Below, one piece after another: positions 8,451-20,476 of a DNA stretch of 64,000 nt. Positions within the stretch are counted from its first letter, which is position 1, and every line of letters begins with the position of its first letter. The notes under the pieces are model-generated. The model was not told the origin of the DNA and searched no databases. It saw only the letters and a list, made by a program, of their open reading frames with translations. The DNA is taken from assembly GCF_030272615.1 (NCBI RefSeq), contig NC_081406.1:244149218-244213217 (forward strand), in the 5' to 3' direction. The position numbers and the translations under genes were made by a program. The DNA comes from Cryptomeria japonica (Eukaryota > Streptophyta > Pinopsida > Cupressales > Cupressaceae).

Positions 8451-10486
8451 ACACTTCAATTTTTGTGCAAGTAAAAATAACAATCAACTTGTTTCAATTT
8501 TGCAAAGCAATTTTACTTCACGCAAACGTGTTTTTCATTAAGTTGACCAGGATTTCAAATTCTAGTTTACTCAAACATATTGCCTTTGAAGTTAAAAATA
8601 ACATCATGGTTGTTGGAGAAACATCTCCAATTAGATAGAAAATTATTGCAATGACAAGTTAAAAAGAACAAGTGTATTTTGTGTTTGACACACTTGTGCA
8701 AAAGAGTTTGGTCGAGTGGTCCTACTTCTAACACACACTATCCTCTCTCTTGACTTTCGTGGTCCTAAGTGCAAGAGAAAAGTGTTAGTAACACTCAAGT
8801 TTTATCTTTTTAAGAGAGGCCTTCCAAGAGACACATCACTCTTGGGAATGACCTCATGCGGTAAATCCTTCGAGCCGCTATAGAAATCAGGTGAGAGCGA
8901 AAGTTGTATCCTTGGGTATAGTTGTTCCTACAGTGTAACTTGCCGAAAGGACAAATGGGCCCCACCACAAGTTACAAGGATCTTAAGTGAGTCACTGCAG
9001 AATGAACTTATGTCCAAAAACATCAAAAATTACTAAACACTTTTAAGTAGTAGCCCACCCATTCTATTGATTGAGGATATTTGTGATAAATTCACTGCAA
9101 GAGCATAGATGGTTTTGCTCCCAAGATACTCGCCATACATATTTCCTTGAGTAGAAACATAACTTTTTGAAAAGTCACTTGTGGCTTGCTGAAAGTGGTG
9201 ACTCCCCCATCATAGGGATCATCTATTTGTTATGCCCATCCAAGACTTAGTATATCACATCCTTACCTGCCACGACGCGATTCATAAGGTATGTAGTACC
9301 AAAGTTGAAGAAATATCAAGATGTGGGCTGAAATTATCACAACTGGCCATTTAACCTTAGGGATAAAAAGAGTTTGAAGTATTTTCGTTTTTGAGTTAAG
9401 ACCAGTGCAAATTGAGCCGACTTCAGGCTTTGGAAACACCTAAAATACATTTGGAGGAAAGGGTCATAAAAAATCCAAAGAATGGGTTGATCTAGACCCA
9501 TACTTGTGCCTTTTGAGGCAACATTCTTGTGTTTGTGTGCTTGTTTTGTCTTCTTGTCAAAGAAACATCATAAGAATCCAAAATCCAACACAAGTATTCA
9601 TCCAACACAAACATTTTCAAAAAGATTTAAAATAAAGAGCAACAACAAAAAGTATCAAACTATATGACCATTCTTCACATCTTGAGAAAGAAGAATCTTC
9701 ATCAAAACATCAACTTGAAGAAAAGATCATTGAGCTTAAAGACTTTTAGCAAAAGGAGGAAATTCTTCTATCTAAATAGATAAATCTTTGTCTCTCAGAG
9801 AACCTTCTTACGTCACATGCGTCTTTACCTTCAAGGGAAATCAAACGAGTTTGATCAAGAGTCATTAAACCGTCGAGTTTTTATGCAATATCGCGCTTTG
9901 AGTTATCACAAAAACATAGGAGGCAAGATCAATCCTGACTTTTTTCCAGATGTTTGCATCACATATAACGTAGCTCAGGAAGAACCACCAACTCCCGAAA
10001 GAGAAGAAGAAGAATTTGTCCCATATGTGACACAAAGCTTTTATTGAAGTTAAACATTTCATCCATTATCATATCCATATCTCATCAACTCCATTCCAAC
10101 TCTCAAAACACCCAAAGGTTTTTTGTCCTAAAGTTCTATTTTCAAAATTGCTTGAATCAAACACAAACACATCACTTTTTAGAGTGTCTCTACATCTAGG
10201 ATAAACTCATCCTAAGAGACATTTCTACGCAGGTTAAAACTAGTCTATGAGTGAATCCTCTCATTACTAGGTAGTTGAGTCTGTAACACATCTCAGATTC
10301 CTCTACACCTTATCACATCAAAGTTTGTCAATCCAACACAACAGGCAATTCAAGAAAGAACTTTGGTAATATCTACCTTTAGTGCTAGGGATCTGTATGC
10401 AAAACATTTCACCAAATATCAATCTTTCATTCCATCAACAACTCATCATCATTTTCATCAAACTTCAACAAAAACTTATAAACAAA
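8451..10486 (+). other. Long leader of the gypsy element before gag
   Basis: Mostly noncoding sequence typical of Tat elements with extended leaders. Its last part (9540-9780, 10060-10480) is rich in A and C. The only notable frame is at 9817-10047. Confidence 0.6.
9817..10047 (+). CDS. Leader ORF of unknown function
   Basis: 76 codons from ATG, with a basic first half (RLYLQGKSNEFDQESLNRR) and an acidic tail containing EEPPTPEREEEEF. Some Ogre/Tat elements carry an extra ORF upstream of gag, and this could be a remnant of one. I do not recognise the sequence. It is the only open frame of note in the 1.6 kb before gag. Confidence 0.35.
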   Translation: MRLYLQGKSNEFDQESLNRRVFMQYRALSYHKNIGGKINPDFFPDVCITYNVAQEEPPTPEREEEEFVPYVTQSFY

Positions 10487-11640
10487 ATGGCTCATACCAG
10501 ATCAAGATCTAGACAACAAGAAATTGAAGAGGAAGAGGAAGAGGAAGAAAATATCAATGAGTTCCAAGAAGCCCTTGGAGGAAATGTAAATGATGAAAAT
10601 CCAGGCACTCCTACTCTAGCAGCAATAGAAAGGGCACAACACAACCCTCTCTTTAATAAACTTTTTTGATGAAATACTCAGGAGTAATGTTGATGCTCAC
10701 TTTTTAAAACTTTCTCAAGAAGGGGCTAAACTACCCTCTAACTTTGATGTTGTGCAACTAAGACAAGCATCAGAACACCAAATTTGTATTGAGGGTGAAA
10801 GAGGTAGAGATGACATCAAATACAACCTTCATCAAGGTAATCCCCCACCTCCTCCTCCTCATCAAGGTAGAAATATTGTGACAACAAGTTGAGAATCTCG
10901 CCCAACAACTTCATAGTGGTGTAAAAACCAATCAATTTTCACTTAATAACATTTGTCCCTATCCCTTTGATAGGAATATTCATATGCCACCTTTTCCACG
11001 AGGGTTTGAAACACCCAAGTTTAAAAAGTATAGAGGAAAAGGAGATCCTCGTGATCATGTTAGAGAATTCCATTCAGCTTGCCTTGAAGTGGCATACGAG
11101 GATACTTACCTAATGTGACTTTTTCTCCAAAGCTTGGGAGGAACAACCACATCATGGTTTTCCCGATTACCAGGTGGCATTAGGACATTTGAAGAACTCA
11201 TCCAGAAATTCTTGGCAGATTACTCACACAATATTGAACGTGATATCACAATGGCTGATCTATGTAACACTAAACAAAAACTAGGTGAGCTATTTTCAGT
11301 CTTTCTACAACGATGGCATCAAATGTCTAGCATACGTTCTCTTCAGTTACCTGAACAAGAACTAGTGGAAATATTTATTTCCAACTTAAATTGACGAAAT
11401 GGAATTTTACTTAGACATAAAAGACATAGACTTTTTCAATGACATGATCACAAAAGGCTTAAAATGTGAGTGGGCTCTCATCAAAAAAGGGCTTATCAAA
11501 ATATATAATGAACCAAAGGATGGCCCTCACTCGCGCTTCAATGGTGACAAGCCTAATTTTTGGAACAAAAACAAAAACATCATCAATGATGGGGTTGTGG
11601 ATGCAAGAACTATCAAAAGTGCACAACCTATGGTTTGATT
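10487..11640 (+). pseudogene. Gypsy gag (capsid region, broken)
   Basis: The likely start ATG at 10487 opens MAHTRSRSRQQ, followed by a run of acidic residues. The Retrotrans_gag core is at about 11005-11400, recognisable by GDPRDHVREFHSACLE, the SLGGTTTSWFSRLPGGI block and LCNTKQKLGE with a following FLQRWHQ. Breaks include a frameshift at about 10660 in a T run, stops around 10890-10975, a TGA near 11116 (an Arg CGA in relatives) and a one-base shift near 11396. The gene would build the particle shell that packages element RNA. Confidence 0.85.
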
Positions 11641-12018
11641 TGCAGGATAGAACCCCCACCCAAGAATAACACAGTTGCTCCTCCAAGTCAAGGATGCAAC
11701 ACATCTCAAGAGGAACCCAGACAACATCAACAAAATTTTAAACCAAAATGAACATATACTCCCTTAGGGGAACCCATCGAAACATTGTTACGTCAGTTGG
11801 TTTCTCAAAATCTGGTGACCTTACCCAAAACATCAAATTATGAACCTCAAGTCAAACCTTCATGGTGGAGGGTTACAGAACATTGTGATTTCCATTAAGG
11901 GAAAAGACATAAGACAAGCAATTGTCACAGATTGAAAGATCTTATTTAGGATCTTATTGATCGAGGTGAAATCAAAATCGAAGGACATGACCCAAAGACA
12001 ACAAACAATGATCATCTC
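11641..12018 (+). pseudogene. Gag nucleocapsid region with CCHC-like zinc knuckle
   Basis: A C-x2-H-x4-H-x4-C arrangement occurs at about 11884-11927 (CDFH, then KRHKTSNC), with an in-frame TAA in place of an expected Gln. It lies between the capsid part and protease, as in other Tat elements. Stops near 11636 and 11750 show decay. Confidence 0.65.
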
Positions 12019-13257
12019 ATGTTTAAAAATCCACTTCTATCACATGATCAAAGGGGTCCTTCCACTTCAGGGAGAAACACAGATACTATCGATTATACAC
12101 AAGCCGCATATAATTACACTGTGAATCACCTATATGATGCCAGTGAACAGATTGCAACTATAACCATAAAAAATCCCAGCTCCACTTGCAATTTTGTTAC
12201 ACGTCGCAGCAAGATTACCATAAAACCAGCTCCACAAGGCACCTCATCTATCCCAAAGCAGTATAACCTTGTGGAACAGTTAGACAAAACACCCACATTG
12301 ATATCTATCTTAGAGCTATTATGCCTATCTCCATCTCATTAAACAATTTTGGATCAAGCTCTCCAAGAGGCGTCAGTCCCTGTAAACCTAAATACAGATC
12401 AATTCCAAGCTATGGTTGGAAACCTAAGGTCATCACCTTGTCTCACTTTCTCTGAAAGTGGCAACTCATCCTTCCAACAACCTCATAATGCCTCACTCCA
12501 CATTGAAGGGTTTATCAACCAACATAGGATCAAGTGAGTCTTGATCGATAATGGAGTAGGCCTGAATATATGTACTATACAATTAGTCACAGCTTTGGGA
12601 TATGCAATTGAATCAGTGGATCCCCGCAAGAAGATCACAATCAAAGCCTATGATGATGCAGAGCGTTCATCCAAAGGAGCTGTGATGCTACCAATCTTTG
12701 TGGGCCCTATGGTGAAACACATCATCTGTCAAGTTCTGGACCTTCCTCTGCCATACAATTTATTGCTAGGAAGACCTTGGATACATGCCATGGAAGTCGT
12801 TCCATCCACCTACCATCAGTGTATCAAGTTCCCGCATAATGGTGTAGAAATTACAATCATGGGCGATGCAAATCCCTTTGCATATTGTCATAATATCAGT
12901 CATCAACTAGAAATTACCGTTCCCAACAATAGAGAAGCCATCTCCTCCACATCATACGTAAGTCCAGCCTCTCTTGCCAGTTCAAACACTACTATACCCA
13001 AGCAAGAGAAGCTCAAGATGAAGATAGCAAAGGAAGGGCCTGGGGAATACAATCTCAGCCAACTCTTTTGTGTTGGACAAATGCCCACTTCTCCTAGATC
13101 ACAAGGTAAACCTCAATGGTTACTTCAACAACCACTGATCAAGCCAGCATGTACTTTGACGTCATTCATCCTTGGAAAGAGTCAAGAAGAAAAGACCAGA
13201 GATGAGGACTTAGCAGAATGGATCTATAAAGATCCCATCACCATCGATATTCTATAA
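12019..13257 (+). pseudogene. Gypsy protease region
   Basis: One frame runs through with stops at 12340, 12535 and 13255. The N-terminal QYNLVEQLDKTPTLISILEL block and the following DQALQEASVPVN segment are typical of the Tat pre-protease part. The aspartic-protease site reads VLIDNGVGLNICT (Asp codon 12547-12549), followed by the LLLGRPWIHAMEVVPST block that closes the fold. The protease would cut the Gag-Pol precursor. The VLIDNG end directly follows the 12535 stop. Confidence 0.88.
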
Positions 13258-14505
13258 GCTAAGCTTCCCACAAATCAGTATGGCAAAGGCCTTCTCATTA
13301 TGCAAAGAATGGGTTATGATGGTCAGAGTGCTCTAGGACCTTGCAAGCAAGGACAACATGAACTGTTGCAGCCAGAATTAAAACCCAAAGATAACACTGG
13401 CCTAGGCTTTCAAAAGGATATCTTTCCTAAACTCAAATTCAAAGGGAACCCTAGCAAACCACTATATCAGCCTATTGCAAAGAGGTCACCTTTGATTATA
13501 AAAGCAGCATCGAACACCCTAGCAACTGCCCCATTGAGGCTAAAAATCCCAGCAAATCTCTCTGCAACACTAATCACCCCACCAATAAAACCAGTGATCC
13601 CATCAACAGTAGCAATAAAATCAATAGCACCATTAGCAGCAACAACTGTATCAACACCCACAACAGTATCAACACCACCGACAATTCCAACAGAAGCAGT
13701 AGAGTCAACACTACCGATACTTCCTGTATCGGATTCCTTGATCCCCATAATCATTCCTGCAGCACCAATCATTTCATCTACAAAGATACATCAACTGATC
13801 ACACCTGCACTTTTTAACTCAAAGGATATCCCAGTATGGTACAGTAACCAGTTATCGGAAAGCGACTCAGAGACTGAATCACATGAGTGGAAATTTGATT
13901 CCATACATCTTAACACTTCAGATGAGGAAGACACATCACCACCTCCACCTCACAAAGACATCCCTATTTACAGAGAAGCACAGATAAAGACCTCTTGGGT
14001 TCCTAAGCTGGAAACATCTTCCATAGACCCTACATCACATCCTACACCTGATTTTGATAGGGAGAGTACCATCAATGACCTTCACCACAATGTCTTCACC
14101 CTCACTGATACATCTAATGAACTTAACCTAATCGATGAGGTAATGCCCATTATCCATCCTGAACTCATCAAATGGAACCAACCTAATCCCCCATGTCTTG
14201 ACCATTTCCAAAATGATGAGGCGATCATTGACTTTTTGGGACTACGGGATAACATACCAAGCGGGGATCACAAAGATGGATTCGCCATAGAACTTAATAG
14301 AGCAACATACTTTGGGGCAGATGCCAAACCTTTTAGCTGCAAAAATATAACAATAAAACATGGATCTTCCAGTGAAAACCACACCATGGCACTGTTTGAT
14401 CCCACAAAAGTAAAAAGAAAGAGTGTATCCAATGGTGAAAACCTCTTTGAGGCACCTAAGGATGAAAGGTTTGACATCCTCCCTTCTAGTACATTGCGGG
14501 AATGA
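13258..14505 (+). pseudogene. G-patch domain and low-complexity linker between protease and RT
   Basis: Same frame as the protease. GKGLLIMQRMGYDGQSALGP followed by a Gln-rich turn and TGLGF (about 13279-13410) fits the G-patch pattern, a nucleic-acid-binding module also known from some retroviral proteases. A stretch of about 90 residues follows that is rich in Thr, Pro, Ala, Ile and Ser. Next comes an acidic part with SDSETESHEW and DEEDTSPPPP, then a conserved-looking block with NELNLIDEVMP and NRATYFGADAKPF. A 401-codon stretch is still open from 13300 to the TGA at 14503, unusually long for this decayed element. Confidence 0.8.
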
Positions 14506-15440
14506 TTGACAATTATCATTGAGGAAACAAAAGAATTCAATGTGGGGACTCTTGAAACTCCTCACCACATACATCTGGCATCTCTTTTAACTCCAGAGGA
14601 ACAACCTAAGTTTGTAAAATTCTTCCAGAAGCGCCAGATCAACTTCGCATGGTCATACACGGACATGCCTAGGCTTGATCCTGATTTAGTCATGCATCAC
14701 CTCACTGTAGCAGAAGGAGCCAAACCTATTAAGCAAAAACTTCGCAGGATGCATCCTCATATTGCAGTATTCGTCAAAGCAGAACTCAAGAAACTCCTAG
14801 ACGTTGTGTTTATTAGACCAATTGATTATGCAGATTGGATATCCAATATTGTGCCTTTCGGCAAACCAAATGGGGGCATCCGTATATGTACTGACTTCAG
14901 AGATCTCAACAAAGCATGTCCTAAAGATGACTTCCCCCTATCAAACATCGACATCATAGTAGACCTAACATCATGCTTTCACTCATGGATGGCTTTTCAG
15001 GATACAATTAGATAAAGATCGCACTAGAGGATCAACATAAGATGACCTTAACATGTCCATGGGGAACATATTGCTGAAATGTAATGCCTTTTGGTCTAAA
15101 GAATGCAGGAGCGACCTATCAACAAGCAATGGCCACCATCTTCCATGACATGATGCATACCATAATGGAAGATTATGCTGATGACTTATTAGCAAAATCA
15201 CTAACAAGAGAAGTCATCTAGAAATATTAGAGAAAATATTTGATAAACTGGAACAACATCATGTTCGACTCAACCCAAAGAAATGTGTCTTTGGAGTAAC
15301 CTTAGGGAAGCTTCTAGGATGCATTGTCTCAAGCAAAGGCATTGAGGTCGACCCCGCAAAGGTCAAAGCAATCATGGACATGACACCTCCAAAGAACATC
15401 AGTCAGCTAAGGACATTACAAGGACGACTTCAATCCATCT
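14506..15440 (+). pseudogene. Gypsy reverse transcriptase
   Basis: In order: FAWSYTDMPRLDPDLVMHHL, the LRRMHP block, then GKPNGGIRICTDFRDLNKAC (from about 14860), MPFGLKNAGATYQQAM (from 15084) and the catalytic DYADDLLAKS (Asp pair 15180-15185). The LNPKKCVFGV segment follows. Frame changes occur near 14978 and near 15215. TAG and TGA codons replace Gln and Trp around 15009 and 15076. All fingers and palm motifs are present, so the lineage call is safe. It converts element RNA to cDNA. Confidence 0.93.
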
Positions 15441-15990
15441 GAAGACTCATTGCACAAATGGCACATAAGTGTCACTCATTTACACACCTATTGCACAAAA
15501 ACATCCGCTTTCAATGGGATGCCAGATGTCAACAAGCATTCCATATGCTTAAAGATTATCTCATGAATACACCATTACTGATCCCACTAGATCCGAGTAG
15601 ACCTTTATTACTCTATATATCAGCAACAAGTACAACATTGGGTGTACTATTGGCACAACACAATGCAGAAGGGAAAGAGTGTGTTGTTTACTACATCTCT
15701 CACATAGTGGTTGGCTATGAACTCAATTACACACCTACTGAGCGAGCTTGCTTAGCAGTAATCTTGGCAGCCACTAAACTAAGGCACTATCTGTTGACAC
15801 ATAAAGTATAGTTAATTGCAAAGATCGATCCACTCAAATACTTACTTAGCAAAGAAGCATTGACAGGCCGCTTGGCCAAATGGGTGATGATTCTAAGTGA
15901 ATTTGACATCGAGTATGTGGAACGTAAGGCTATTAAGGGTCAGGTTATTGCAGATCAGTTGGTCGATGCTCCCCTCATAGGCGATCATCC
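15441..15990 (+). pseudogene. First RNase H domain, catalytically degenerate
   Basis: The thumb/connection and the usual gypsy RNase H follow RT: FQWDARCQQAFHMLKDYL, LLLYISATSTTLGVLLAQ, TPTERACLAVILAATKLRHY. The TDAS-like catalytic Asp motif is replaced by SATSTT. This matches the Tat group, where the original RNase H is degenerate and a second one takes over. A TAG at about 15809 sits where relatives have Trp. Confidence 0.85.
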
Positions 15991-16440
15991 TCTCATTTCA
16001 AATTTTCCAGATGAAGAGATATTCATGATCACAGCAACACAACCATGGAAACTATACTTTGATGGTTCATACACTAGGCATGGCTTGGGGGCAGGCATTA
16101 TGTTTATCACACCTCAAGGTGACAACATCTCAAAGTCTTACAAGCTCACATTTCCATGCACAAACAACATAGCTGAATATGAGGCCTTGATCATAGGACT
16201 CAGGCTAGCCATACAATGGAAGTTACAAGAACTGCAAGTATATGGAGACTCCCAACTGGTCATTTGACAAGCAACTGATGAATATCAGACTAAAGATGAC
16301 AAACTCATGTCGTACAAACAAATGATGGATAGTCTAAAGGCATCATTTACTACTATCATCTTTGAGCAGATACCAAGAGATCAGAATCGAGCTGCTGACG
16401 CTATGGCTACCATCGCATCTATCCTAGATCTTCCACATAA
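15991..16440 (+). pseudogene. Second (archaeal-type) RNase H domain
   Basis: LYFDGSYTRHGLGAGIMF (from about 16054), NNIAEYEALIIGLRLA and VYGDSQLVI give the Asp, Glu and Asp of the active site. DQNRAADAMA near 16380 supplies the last acidic residue. The domain sits between the first RNase H and integrase, which defines the dual-RNase-H Tat lineage. A TGA at 16265 follows SQLVI, where Arg is expected. It would remove the RNA strand during reverse transcription. Confidence 0.88.
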
Positions 16441-17785
16441 TTCAACACGCTACGAGTTCTTGGTAGAATAGCTTTGGATCCCCGCTTGTGATATCCCCAA
16501 ATCTGAGATGATATGTCACCTTGTCGGTTCCGAATCCCCATGGTACGGTGAGTTCTACACTTATCTCCATGATCACACACTTCCTCCTAACCAATCGAAT
16601 AACTAACGTAAAACCTTCATTCGCCAAACCGCTCGATATACCATTATTGCTGAAACCCTATACCGACGCAGTCTTGATGGTACTCTCCTTCGATGTCTGG
16701 AACAGGATGAGATAACAAAGGCCTTGGAAGACGTACATAAAGGAATTTGTGGAACTCATGCAAGCGGTCCGTCACTAGCCAAGAAACTCCTATGCACTGG
16801 ATACTATTGGCCATCTATGGAAAAAGACTCCTACTACTTTGTCAGAAAATGCAAGAAATACCAAGTTCATGGAGACCTGATACATGCACCAGCACATAAA
16901 TTGCAACCCATCACAACACCATGGCCTTTTTGTCAATGGGGCCTTGACCTTGTGGGTAAAATCCATCCATCTTCATCCAACAGACACAAATTCATTATTA
17001 CCGCCACCGAATACTTCACAAAGTGGATCGAAGTTGTTCCACTTACCCAAGTAACCGACAAGTAGATCGCCTCATTCATCCTTAATTACATCATCTGCTG
17101 GTATGGTGTACCCATGTCCATCATCACAGATAATGGTCTTCCTTTCAAGAATCAAGATGTTCGTGAACTCTGTGAGAAATTCCACATCCAACACAGCTTT
17201 TCCACTCCCTATTACCCACAAGGCAATGGTCAGGTCGAAGCATCAAACAAAAACATATTGAGAATCCTCAAGAAGACAGTCAATGATGTCGGTCATGATT
17301 GACACGTTCAATTGAATCCAGCACCATGGGCATATCAGATTAGCATTCGAACCCCTACAGGTGCAACTCCCTACTCACTAGTCTATGGCGCAGAAGCTAT
17401 CTTACCTACTGAGGTCGAGATACCATCTCTACGGGTTTCTTTGCACAATCTCATAGATGATGAAGCATACAGAGTATCTCGTCTTCAAGATTTAGAGCTA
17501 CTTGATGAGAAGGGACAAACTGCATACAACCACCTCAAAGCCTACCAACAACGCATGAGCAGAAGCTATAATCATCGGGTTAGACCTCATACATTCGAGG
17601 TAGGTGATCTTGTTCTCTGAGAGAATCCCCGTAACCAACCCAACTGAGAACATCAGGGAAAGTTTGAATCAAATTGGTCGGGTCCATATGTTATCACTAT
17701 TGTATTTGGGTCTGGGGCATATCAGTTGGCTACTTTAGAAGGAGAACCGCTAGCAGATCTGATCAACAACATGCACCTCAAATAG
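16441..17785 (+). pseudogene. Gypsy integrase
   Basis: The zinc-binding region has HKGICGTH and, about 30 residues later, RKCKKYQVHGD, where the second Cys is Tyr (TGC to TAC). The core has WGLDLVGK, SIITDNGLPF and GNGQVEASNKNI with all three DDE acids. The C-terminal part has YNHRVRPHTFEVGDLVL, then KFESNWSGPYVI, and ends at the TAG at 17783. Stops at about 16468, 17063, 17300, 17618 and 17644 each fit a single transition at Gln, Arg or Trp codons. The protein would insert cDNA into chromosomes. Confidence 0.92.
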
Positions 17786-20476
17786 TTTTATACATAAGCT
17801 GCATAGAGCATCAGGCTCCTCCAATATATCTGAAAAATATCAAAAACATTCAGAAAAATGTCTTGAAGAAAATACAAAAAATCAAGAAATTAGTAAAGAA
17901 AAATCATGCATCCAAACGGTGAACAACCACTCCAGTGGCACCTTGGGTAAGTGCGATAGTGAAAACCTGGACAACAGGCACCACTCGTAAAGGATACGGC
18001 TCCATTGTCTTTCAAACTTGTTGCAATCACATTCACTACATTCACTCCTCCATCAGTCCAAAACCATGGCTTGTTATTGAACTACAATCAAGGATAGTAC
18101 TTCATGCGTCTCGCATCCTGCTTTTTCATAGTCATATCTAAACTAGGGACAATTCCCTAAATATAGTTGATGGAAGTGGATACTACATTGTTTTGTGATT
18201 CACTGAGTTCTACATTCAAAAGTGTCTCTCAAAATACCAAAAACATTCAAAATAATCATCACAAATACCAAAAACATTAAAAAAATTGCCTCAGAAAATC
18301 CAAAAACATTCAAAAACTATCTCACAACATCCAAAAACATCATAAAACATCAAAAATCAATCAAAAACATGGCAACGCCCTGTACATACATTTTTCAAAG
18401 AAGATACCAAACAAACATTGTGAAATACTCCAACGATGACCACTTATCCGATCAACCAAACAATCAACATCAAACACGCAAAATGTCTAAAACAAGGATG
18501 CATCCTTCCTTACCAAAACAAAGACATGGTACCGTTTTCTTTGACAAGAAAATTTTGTTTAAGCTATCAACTACTTGATTGATTTGTGAGTCATTTATTC
18601 ATATCAGGTTCCTACAACATTGTTTGTGTATCTTCTGCGAATTATTCTGATGAAGTACTGGGGCTTGTACTAATGGTGTGTACGTGGGAAGTTCACTAAG
18701 CTACATGATCTTATGCGAAATGCAATCATAGATCACTACGGCTTGCTGACTACAACGTATACCTCGACCATATGAGCATGAACCATTATCGAGGGTCCAT
18801 ATTCTTTTATTCTTTATATATGTTGTTTACCTACATATACGATGCTCTATCCTTGGTTCCTACTGCCTCATCCAAACTCGATAATGGTTTATATCTGATT
18901 ATAGTATGAACTTGTCTTAGGATATGGTCGGAAAAAGATCAAGGAGGATGTTCCATGTCATGCATGAAAGGAGATAATCCTTGTCTGTTCTGCAAGCAAT
19001 ACTCAGGTCAACTTGATCCATTATATCAAGTTGCTTGTATTAACTTGCTATATCAAAATTCATGTAAAAACTACTCAAGTCATCTTGAATCATTATGTCA
19101 AGTTGATTGTATTTTCTTACAACATTTTCAAGCTCAATGATGAAAATAAAGCACTATGGATCATCATTTCATCTCATCTGTTTATATGGCATTTTGTTGC
19201 ATATCGCCCATCCATTTACTCATTCATTATTCATATACATAGTTTTGTGTGCAAGTGTGAACAAAATTAATGTGAACAATTATGTGAAAATTGAGTTGGT
19301 CTTGGATACAATCACGACAGAGTACTCTGATACATCATCAGTGCATCATGCAAAGTCTAAACAACCTTGCATTCATCTATCATGATCATATCATCATCAT
19401 TACACTTAGTTGCATTTACATCGAGTGCATTTCATATCATTTAAATTACATATAGTTCATTATCACTTATTAGTCTTATTATATCATTTCATCATTGCAT
19501 AATCATGACATTTAGATTCATTCATATGATAAATTGTCCTTAATTGTATTAGCCATTACTATGCGTTCATTTAGTGTCAGTTACCAATCATCATTTATCA
19601 TCATTTATCGTTACATACATCTATTTATCTATCCATTAGTTAAGTGAATTCATTTATCCATTTAGTATATTTTCATACTCATTCAATTCATTTCATATAG
19701 GATTCATTACCAACATGCATTCATTCTACTTTTTAAATTGCATCAAGGTGCAATTACCCATTAGTTGCATTATCATTACATTATCATTTCAAATCATATT
19801 TTTCACCATTTAGACTCATAAACAAAACCATTTGTTTCCACATAGGTTCATATACATTATCCATATACGTTCATTTAGAAATCATCATTTCAACATTTGT
19901 ACTTTACATTTGTTACATTCGTCTAACCAACATCTAGATGCATTTACATATATAAATCATTCATTTACCACATTAAATCCTAAAACCATTGCATATCATT
20001 ATCTCATTGTCTCATCAAAATCCAAACAACCATCATAATCATCATTTTATTATGCATACATAATCATCATGGCATTACATACATAAGGCATTACATCATC
20101 AACACATCATGCACACATATATAAACCTGCATATACATGTTAGCATCACATCATACAATATGCATATAGACATCATGTAGGCATAAATCATCATAAAAAC
20201 ATGCATATAGGAATCATCTCATAAAAACACATACATATAACAAGTATAAAGTATCCATCTGAGCATAAAATCATAAAATTATCATCCTGTATAAACATCC
20301 ATACATGTCATCAAAATGCATATCCTCACAAAAATAGGATCTCCTCATATATCATATCATATCGCCAAAAATATACATGTATCAGAGTACAATGAAGTCC
20401 AAAACATCAGCTACCAAGAGCCATCCAAGACACAGTCCAAAATGACAATATAAATACATGCATACAAAATGCTCTC
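17786..20476. other. Noncoding spacer downstream of pol, low-complexity and repetitive
   Basis: No protein similarity seen. Segments at 17820-17900 and 18220-18380 repeat CCAAAAACATTCAAAA-like units. At 19003-19125 two copies of a unit with CTTGATCCATTATATCAAGT are in tandem. From 19390 to 20350 the DNA is monotonous CATT/ATCATC-rich sequence. Short open frames here are by-products of this composition. Confidence 0.7.

Noticed and set aside
13467-13772. Minus-strand frame rich in Val, Gly and Ala
   Set aside because: Shadow of the low-complexity linker of pol on the plus strand.
19013-20038. Several plus-strand frames of 60-90 codons
   Set aside because: By-products of CATT/ATCATC-rich low-complexity spacer.
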